Position numbers and translations under genes: made by a program. The notes beneath the pieces were generated by a model. It searched no databases. It worked only from the letters and a program-made list of their open reading frames with translations, and had not been told where the DNA came from. Below, piece after piece: positions 12,347-16,892 of a DNA stretch of 16,892 bases. The stretch comes from Caryophanales bacterium UBA4100 (GTDB lineage Bacteria; Bacillota; Bacilli; Paenibacillales; UBA4045). Every line of letters starts with the position of its first letter. Position 1 is the stretch's first letter. Location: the NCBI GenBank assembly GCA_002383285.1, contig DFXU01000024.1:3747-20638 (forward strand), written 5' to 3'.

Positions 12347-13219
12347 CTATTCTTTCACAAATCCGAGGAGCATCTCACGCACAAGCTTAGCTGCCACGAT
12401 CTGTGTCTGCTCTGTTGGATCATAAACAGGCGCAACCTCAACAACATCAGCCCCTACTACTCGAACCTCTGAACGGGCGATTTCGTGAATAGCTGCTAGG
12501 AGCTCCTTGCTAGTTATGCCACCCGCTTCTGCTGTCCCTGTCCCTGGAGCAGCCGAAGGATCGAGAACATCGATATCTATCGTCACGTAAACGGGTCGTC
12601 CCTTCAATTCAGGTAAAACCTGACGTAAGGGCTCAAGTACATCGAAAGGATAGAAGTTAACTTCCTTGCGCGCATATTCGAATTCTTCGCGAGAGCCCGA
12701 GCGTATGCCAAATTGATAAATGTTCTTGCCGCCCATCAGAACTGAAGCTTTACGAATCGGCGTCGAATGTGATAAAGGCTCTCCCTCATACTGTTCTCGT
12801 AAGTCTGCATGCGCATCAATGTGGATGATGGCCAAATCCGGATATCGCTTGTATACCTCGCGAATAACTGGCCAGGACACCAAGTGTTCTCCACCCAGCC
12901 CGAGCGGAAACTTACCATCGGCTAGAAGAACCTTAATATATTCGCCAATAAGGTCAAGACTTCGCGCTGCATTGCCGAAGGGAAGAAGTAAATCACCTGC
13001 GTCGAAGTAAGCTACCTCCTCTAATCCCCGATCCAGATATGGGCTGTACTCTTCAAGCCCAATTGAGACTTCGCGAATTCGCGCTGGACCGAAGCGAGAT
13101 CCGGGGCGGAAGCTCACTGTATAATCCATTGGCATCCCATATATTACCGCCTTCGCTGCGGCATAATCCTCGGAGCTAGCAATGAATATATTACCTGAGT
13201 AAGCTTGATCGTGGCGCAT
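12347..13219 (-). CDS. speB: Agmatinase
   Basis: Hydrolyses agmatine to putrescine and urea, feeding putrescine to the spermidine synthase encoded just upstream. It belongs to the ureohydrolase (arginase) family. The dimanganese ligands are all present: His112 (GGEHLVSWP), Asp135, His137 and Asp139 (IDAHADLR), and Asp215 and Asp217 (TIDIDVLDPS). The 290-residue length equals that of B. subtilis SpeB and the sequence is close to it, for example MPMDYTVSFRPGSRFGP. The start ATG 13219 (MRHDQAYSG) is preferred to GTG 13231 because AAGGTG lies 9 nt before it and it matches the family; GTG 13231 is itself part of that ribosome binding site. Confidence 0.96.
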   Translation of the reverse strand: MRHDQAYSGNIFIASSEDYAAAKAVIYGMPMDYTVSFRPGSRFGPARIREVSIGLEEYSPYLDRGLEEVAYFDAGDLLLPFGNAARSLDLIGEYIKVLLADGKFPLGLGGEHLVSWPVIREVYKRYPDLAIIHIDAHADLREQYEGEPLSHSTPIRKASVLMGGKNIYQFGIRSGSREEFEYARKEVNFYPFDVLEPLRQVLPELKGRPVYVTIDIDVLDPSAAPGTGTAEAGGITSKELLAAIHEIARSEVRVVGADVVEVAPVYDPTEQTQIVAAKLVREMLLGFVKE

Positions 13220-13291
13220 CGTATCTTTCACCTTACCTTCTATAAGTTTTCGATAATCAAGTCAGGAGTCGATGGATCTACTTCGAAATCA

Positions 13292-14125
13292 CTATTTGTT
13301 ATGGCATAGCTGCTCTACAAATTTAGGCAGCACGAAGGCCGCTTTATGCAATCTTGGCGAGTAATACTTCGTATCTAATTCTGGAATTTGGGTTTCGTCC
13401 ACCTCTAGTGGATCGTATGTCTTACTTCCCATCGTGAATGTCCACAGCGCGCTCGGATATGTTGGGATGTTCGCCATGTATAATCGTGTTATCGGGAAAA
13501 TTTCTCCTACATCCTTCTGTACCTGACGAATCAAATCTGCCTTAAACCAAGGGTTATCGGTTTGGGCTACGAAGATACCATCATCCTTCAATGCCGCGTG
13601 GATCGCAGCATAGAAGCCACGCTCGAACAGCTGCACAGCAGGTCCAACGGGTTCAGTGGAATCAACCATAACGACGTCATAGGTATTCTTATTCTCATGA
13701 ATGTGTAAGTAGCCATCATTCACAATGACTTCAACACGAGGATCGTCTAACCAGCCTGCAATGCTAGGCAGGAACTTCTTAGAATACTCGATGACCTTAC
13801 CATCAATATCCACAAGAACTGCCTTCTCGACACTTGGATGCTTCAGCACTTCACGAATAACTCCACCGTCTCCACCACCTACCACAAGCACATGCTTAGG
13901 ATTTGGATGTGTGTACAACACAGGGTGGGCAACCATCTCATGATATACAAATTCATCCTTCTCCGTCGTCATTACCATTCCGTCGAGAACGAGCATCCGT
14001 CCGTATTCTGCTGTATCAATGATCGCTAAGTCCTGAAAATCGGTCTTTTCAGTAATAAGCGTCTCCTTAATTTTCATCGTAATCCCAAAATTCTCTGTCT
14101 GTTTCTCCGTATACCATAATTCCAT
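13292..14125 (-). CDS. speE: Spermidine synthase (polyamine aminopropyltransferase)
   Basis: Transfers an aminopropyl group from decarboxylated S-adenosylmethionine to putrescine to make spermidine. It has 277 residues, the usual size. The N-terminal beta domain begins MELWYTEKQTENFGITMKIK, followed by MLVLDGMVMTTEKDEFVYHEM (gating and substrate region), the Rossmann nucleotide-binding motif VLVVGGGDGGVIREVLKH, the acidic loop VLVDID, the catalytic Asp in VDSTEPVGPA, and AQTDNPW. ATG 14125 has AAGGT about 8 nt upstream. It begins an operon with speB (72-nt gap) and DUF1934, driven by the promoter at 14172-14199, and is divergent from the PBP gene, the arrangement of pbpG-speE-speB in B. subtilis. 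Confidence 0.97.
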   Translation of the reverse strand: MELWYTEKQTENFGITMKIKETLITEKTDFQDLAIIDTAEYGRMLVLDGMVMTTEKDEFVYHEMVAHPVLYTHPNPKHVLVVGGGDGGVIREVLKHPSVEKAVLVDIDGKVIEYSKKFLPSIAGWLDDPRVEVIVNDGYLHIHENKNTYDVVMVDSTEPVGPAVQLFERGFYAAIHAALKDDGIFVAQTDNPWFKADLIRQVQKDVGEIFPITRLYMANIPTYPSALWTFTMGSKTYDPLEVDETQIPELDTKYYSPRLHKAAFVLPKFVEQLCHNK

Positions 14126-14171
14126 TTATACTACCTTCTTTCTACCATTCTTTATGAAACGTTCAGTTTGT

Positions 14172-14199
14172 ATTATAGTGCATACCGTCGAAAAAGCAA
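14172..14199 (-). promoter_or_regulatory. SigA promoter of the speE operon
   Basis: TTGCTT (14194-14199) and a perfect TATAAT (14172-14177) on the minus strand, 16 nt apart, about 40 nt upstream of the speE start codon. Confidence 0.75.
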
Positions 14200-14228
14200 C
14201 TTAATCTTACATAATCTTTCCTTCATAT

Positions 14229-14259
14229 TGAATAGCTCCTTCAATTATCTTCCATACTA
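14229..14259 (+). promoter_or_regulatory. SigG promoter of the class A PBP gene
   Basis: TGAATA (14229-14234), 18 nt, CATACTA (14253-14259): an exact match to the textbook forespore SigG consensus TGAATA-N17/18-CATACTA. The start would be near 14266, giving a leader of about 70 nt that holds a 7-bp inverted repeat GAATAAT/ATTATTC (14274-14297). Confidence 0.75.
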
Positions 14260-14334
14260 ATAAATAAACGAATGAATAATTATGAATTCTATTATTCGCT
14301 TATTCCTTAGGATAACAGAAGGAAGGTGGTTCAA

Positions 14335-16377
14335 GTGACAAGAGCTGTAGCAAAGAAGGGTATGCGGCGGGTATCCTCCATAGCTTCTTTTTTATTCGTC
14401 ATGGCCGTTGTAGCTGTGCTTAGCATGATCATTTATTTATTATACCTAAGAAACCAACCCTTACCCGTGTCGGTCGTTACACAAACATCTTATATCCTAG
14501 ATTATTACGGAGACGTTATTGATACATTCGATGCCGGGCAGAATCGACAGGTGGTCAAGCTGGAGCAGATTGCACCATCCCTCATTCAAGCTACGCTAGC
14601 AATTGAGGATCATCGATTCTATGATCATCATGGCATTGACCTGCGTGGACTAGCTCGTGCAGTTGCCGTAAACGTCCAGCATATGTCCAAAGTACAGGGT
14701 GCGAGCACATTAACGCAGCAGCTTGCACGTAATCTCTACCTCAATCATGATCGAACCTGGTCTCGCAAAATAAATGAAGCCACTCTCGCCATTCAGCTCG
14801 AGATGAGATTTACGAAGGATGAGATTCTAGAGAAGTATCTCAATCAAATTTATTATGGGCATGCCACTTATGGGATTCAAGCGGCGGCTCGCCTTTACTT
14901 CGCCAAGGATGCCTCTGAGCTTACACTTGCCGAGAGTGCATTACTCGCTGGTGTTCCGAAAGGTCCCAAATACTATTCTCCATATATGGATCTGAACAAT
15001 GCTAAGAAACGTCAACAAACGGTGCTGCATACGATGGTGTTGCATGGATTCATCACTTCTGATGAAGCGGAGCAAGCTTATGCGGAGCCCTTAGAGTATC
15101 AATCGCTAAGCGGAGGACATGCATCTGAGGCTCCTTACTTCCGTGATTTCATTAAACAAATCGCACTAGATCGACTGGGGATCAGCGAGCAGCTGTTAAA
15201 GGAAGGCGGCATTAAGATTTATACAACACTTGATTTGAACGCACAGCACCATGCTGAACAAATCATTGCCAAGGAGATTGAGCAGGAGAGTGAGCTCCAG
15301 ACCGCATTGATTGCCGTTGATCCGCGTAACGGTTATATCAAAGCTATGGTGGGGGGGACGGATTACGCCAAGAATCAGTACAATCGGACGCTTGCGGACA
15401 CTCGACAGCCTGGCTCGTCTTTTAAGCCGATTGTATACTTGACCGCGCTATCCAAGAATGAATATACCCCGTTAACTCGTTATAAGAGTGAGCCTACCCT
15501 ATTCACCTATGATGAGGGTAGAGAAACGTACATGCCGAGCAACTTTAACGACAAGTACACGCATGATCTGATTGATATGCGGCAAGCTATTGCTCGCTCC
15601 GACAATATTTATGCGGTGCAGACCATAATGAATGTCGGCCCTGAAGAGGTGATTACAATGGCGAAGGCGCTGGGAATCCAGTCCGCGATGAAGCCTTTAC
15701 CTTCGCTAGCCTTAGGAACATTCCCCGTAAGCCCGCTTGAGATGGCGTCTGCCTTTGGCACTATCGCAAATTTGGGTGCTCGTGTAGAGCCGACAGCTAT
15801 TCTGCGCATCGAGGATCCTCAAGGAACCCTATTATATGAAGCAAAGCCAATTGTGAAACAGGTCATTGCTGCTCCTTATGCCTATGTACTTACACACATG
15901 ATGGAAAGTGTATTCGAGCCAGGGGGTACTGGGAATCGTGTCGCCTCGATTATCAAACGGCCTGTAGCAGGCAAGACCGGAACAACGAACACCGATGCCT
16001 GGATGGTCGGATTTACACCCGAGCTATCGGTTGCTGTATGGGTCGGACATGATAAGAGTCGAGCTATCTCCTCTGTGGAATCCCACAAGGCAGCGCCTAT
16101 CTTCGCTCAATTCTTGGAGCAGACCTTGGAGCCGGTTCCGCCAAAGATTTTCCCTATACCCGACGGAGTGGTATCGGCTTATATCGATGTAGCGACAGGG
16201 ACAATCGCAACCGCAGCATGTCCTGATTCATTACTGGAGGTGTTCGTAAAGGGAACTGAGCCAACTGAGCTATGTTCAGAGCACGGAGCACCACTAGAGG
16301 CTGAGGAGCCACAAGCGGAAGAGAACAGCACCGAGCGTAGCTGGTGGAAGGATTTGAAGCGCTGGTGGGCAGAGTGA
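14335..16377 (+). CDS. pbpG: Class A penicillin-binding protein (transglycosylase/transpeptidase), PbpG-like
   Basis: A bifunctional peptidoglycan synthase of 680 residues, anchored by one N-terminal membrane segment (about 14-38) with the rest outside. The glycosyltransferase (GT51) domain has the catalytic Glu91 in AIEDHRFYDHHG and the motifs QGASTLTQQLARN (about 121-133) and KDEILEKYLNQIYYG. The transpeptidase domain has Ser361-Lys364 (SSFK), SDN (422-424) and KTGTT (547-551). The C-terminus is short and acidic, then Trp-rich. The start GTG 14335 is chosen because AAGGTGG ends 5 nt before it; GTG 14326 lies inside that site. Its place beside speE-speB is that of B. subtilis pbpG (PBP2d), made in the forespore for spore peptidoglycan, and the exact SigG promoter agrees. 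Orthology rests on context. Confidence 0.93.
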   Translation: MTRAVAKKGMRRVSSIASFLFVMAVVAVLSMIIYLLYLRNQPLPVSVVTQTSYILDYYGDVIDTFDAGQNRQVVKLEQIAPSLIQATLAIEDHRFYDHHGIDLRGLARAVAVNVQHMSKVQGASTLTQQLARNLYLNHDRTWSRKINEATLAIQLEMRFTKDEILEKYLNQIYYGHATYGIQAAARLYFAKDASELTLAESALLAGVPKGPKYYSPYMDLNNAKKRQQTVLHTMVLHGFITSDEAEQAYAEPLEYQSLSGGHASEAPYFRDFIKQIALDRLGISEQLLKEGGIKIYTTLDLNAQHHAEQIIAKEIEQESELQTALIAVDPRNGYIKAMVGGTDYAKNQYNRTLADTRQPGSSFKPIVYLTALSKNEYTPLTRYKSEPTLFTYDEGRETYMPSNFNDKYTHDLIDMRQAIARSDNIYAVQTIMNVGPEEVITMAKALGIQSAMKPLPSLALGTFPVSPLEMASAFGTIANLGARVEPTAILRIEDPQGTLLYEAKPIVKQVIAAPYAYVLTHMMESVFEPGGTGNRVASIIKRPVAGKTGTTNTDAWMVGFTPELSVAVWVGHDKSRAISSVESHKAAPIFAQFLEQTLEPVPPKIFPIPDGVVSAYIDVATGTIATAACPDSLLEVFVKGTEPTELCSEHGAPLEAEEPQAEENSTERSWWKDLKRWWAE

Positions 16378-16410
16378 GTGCTGCCTCAGGGGTTAATAAA
16401 GGGTAAAGCA

Positions 16411-16470
16411 AATAAACCAGTCAATACATGGGAAATTTTAGGATGGTCCTCACTTAAAGACTGGTTTATT
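16411..16470 (+). repeat. 12-bp inverted repeat after pbpG, possible long-loop terminator
   Basis: AATAAACCAGTC (16411-16422) and GACTGGTTTATT (16459-16470) are exact reverse complements with 36 nt between, which hold a small AGGA/TCCT hairpin. CCTTTTG follows, a weak U-tract. It may end pbpG transcripts, or be terminal repeats of a tiny element. Confidence 0.5.
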
Positions 16471-16582
16471 CCTTTTGAGTTGTATCCCCTTTGCTCAGCA
16501 AGGTGCATCCATAGGACTTGGGTATAGAGAGCGTGGATAAACTGAGGTAATGGGATAACAGTCAAAAGGGGAGCTCAAAAGG
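16471..16582. repeat. Nested inverted repeats (extended imperfect hairpin of about 112 nt)
   Basis: Four complementary pairs nest: CCTTTTGAG/CTCAAAAGG (16471-16479 with 16574-16582), CCCCTTT/AAAGGGG (16486-16492 with 16565-16571), CTCAG/CTGAG (16494-16498 with 16542-16546) and ATCCA/TGGAT (16507-16511 with 16534-16538). Confidence 0.5.
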
Positions 16583-16635
16583 AGCTACAGTACACCCAAA
16601 AGAAGCAATCCATCTCAAGAGAACTCGGAGTAGAA

Positions 16636-16663
16636 AAAGCAAAAAACTGCACAAGGCAGTTTT
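16636..16663 (-). terminator. Terminator of the ywhD-like gene
   Basis: AAAACTGC (16656-16663) and GCAGTTTT (16643-16650) on the minus strand form an 8-bp stem with a 5-nt loop, followed by TTGCTTTTTC. It lies about 36 nt after the stop codon. Confidence 0.8.
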
Positions 16664-16698
16664 CTGCTCTTTCCTAGGAATTCATTCGCTAATAGCTA

Positions 16699-16892
16699 CT
16701 ATACCAGCTTCTCCTTCAGTTCCTCTGGTGAGCGTTCCCACCACTGGGGATTATGCTCGATGAGCAGGTCCTTCAGGACGGTTTTCTCTGTATCACTCAA
16801 ACCCTCTATAATATAACGACGCTTTAATGCATAATCTAGCTTGTTCACGTGATCTGGCAATATTTTCCATCCACGACGTGCTTCGGAATCAA
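16699..16892 (-). CDS. ywhD: Partial YwhD-like protein, C-terminal 63 residues
   Basis: The gene enters from the right edge, so only its 3' end is seen; the stop codon TAG is at 16699-16701. The 63 visible residues include SEARRGWKILPDHVNKLDYA, then KRRYIIEGL, and end in a helix PEELKEKLV. This resembles the C-terminus of B. subtilis YwhD, a protein of unknown function, as far as I recall it; the call is supported by context, since ywhD adjoins pbpG there. No frame break is seen. A terminator follows. Confidence 0.65.
   Translation of the reverse strand, partial: DSEARRGWKILPDHVNKLDYALKRRYIIEGLSDTEKTVLKDLLIEHNPQWWERSPEELKEKLV

Larger units (their letters stand above)
16378..16698. other. 321-nt intergenic region with nested inverted repeats, no gene seen
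   Basis: Between the convergent pbpG and ywhD-like genes I see no convincing reading frame. It holds a 12-bp inverted repeat (16411-16470), four nested complementary pairs right beside it (16471-16582), a short imperfect tandem repeat (AAAAGGGGAGCTC then AAAAGGAGCTAC, near 16564-16588) and the terminator of the ywhD-like gene. It could encode a structured RNA or be the remains of a small mobile element. Confidence 0.5.

Noticed and set aside
16546..16668. A short plus-strand peptide containing QSISRELGVEK, reminiscent of a transposase helix-turn-helix
   Set aside because: It has no start codon, no ribosome binding site and too little sequence to support a transposase remnant.

Overview
The window looks like a stretch of the core chromosome of an endospore-forming Bacillales bacterium, most likely Paenibacillaceae (my inference). 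It carries the phosphorelay protein Spo0F, a soluble PAS-domain histidine kinase, the delta subunit of RNA polymerase, a class A penicillin-binding protein beside speE/speB as in Bacillus subtilis (pbpG-speE-speB), a Bacillus-type 271-nt SRP RNA, and several promoters that fit sporulation sigma factors. Nothing in it looks like a phage, plasmid, CRISPR array or intact transposon.

Layout. At the left end, on the minus strand, lies a kinase (14-1468), then the SRP RNA (1652-1922), a small lipoprotein (1975-2352), rpmE (2410-2607), and a likely operon murA-rho-radical SAM protein (6652 down to 2730). Further right, still minus, come fba (6791-7645), spo0F (7853-8245), pyrG (8377-9978) and rpoE (10196-10765). 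A subtilisin-like protease without signal peptide (11000-11989) is on the plus strand and collides tail to tail with the minus-strand operon speE-speB-DUF1934 (14125 down to 11937). A divergent class A PBP (14335-16377, plus) faces a partial ywhD-like gene (16699 to the right edge, minus) across a 321-nt gap with strong inverted repeats.

How the genes fit together. Most genes are housekeeping: CTP synthesis, glycolysis, the first step of peptidoglycan synthesis, transcription termination, ribosome and SRP parts, polyamine synthesis. Sporulation control is layered on top. SigH-like promoters lie before both the kinase and spo0F. An exact SigG consensus lies before the PBP gene. A second SigG-like promoter lies inside the rpmE terminator hairpin, just ahead of the lipoprotein. 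A SigK-like match lies before the protease.

Regulation is the most interesting layer: (1) a pyrG leader with a GGGC transcription start, an intervening palindrome and a G/C-rich terminator, as expected for CTP-sensitive reiterative attenuation; (2) a terminator hairpin that hides the lipoprotein's ribosome binding site on read-through RNA but not on RNA from the internal promoter; (3) the terminator of the speE operon lying inside the protease coding sequence; (4) a possible pseudoknot leader on rpmE; (5) a 172-bp region of nested inverted repeats after the PBP gene. No wholly new protein system is visible; the radical SAM protein is the least understood gene.
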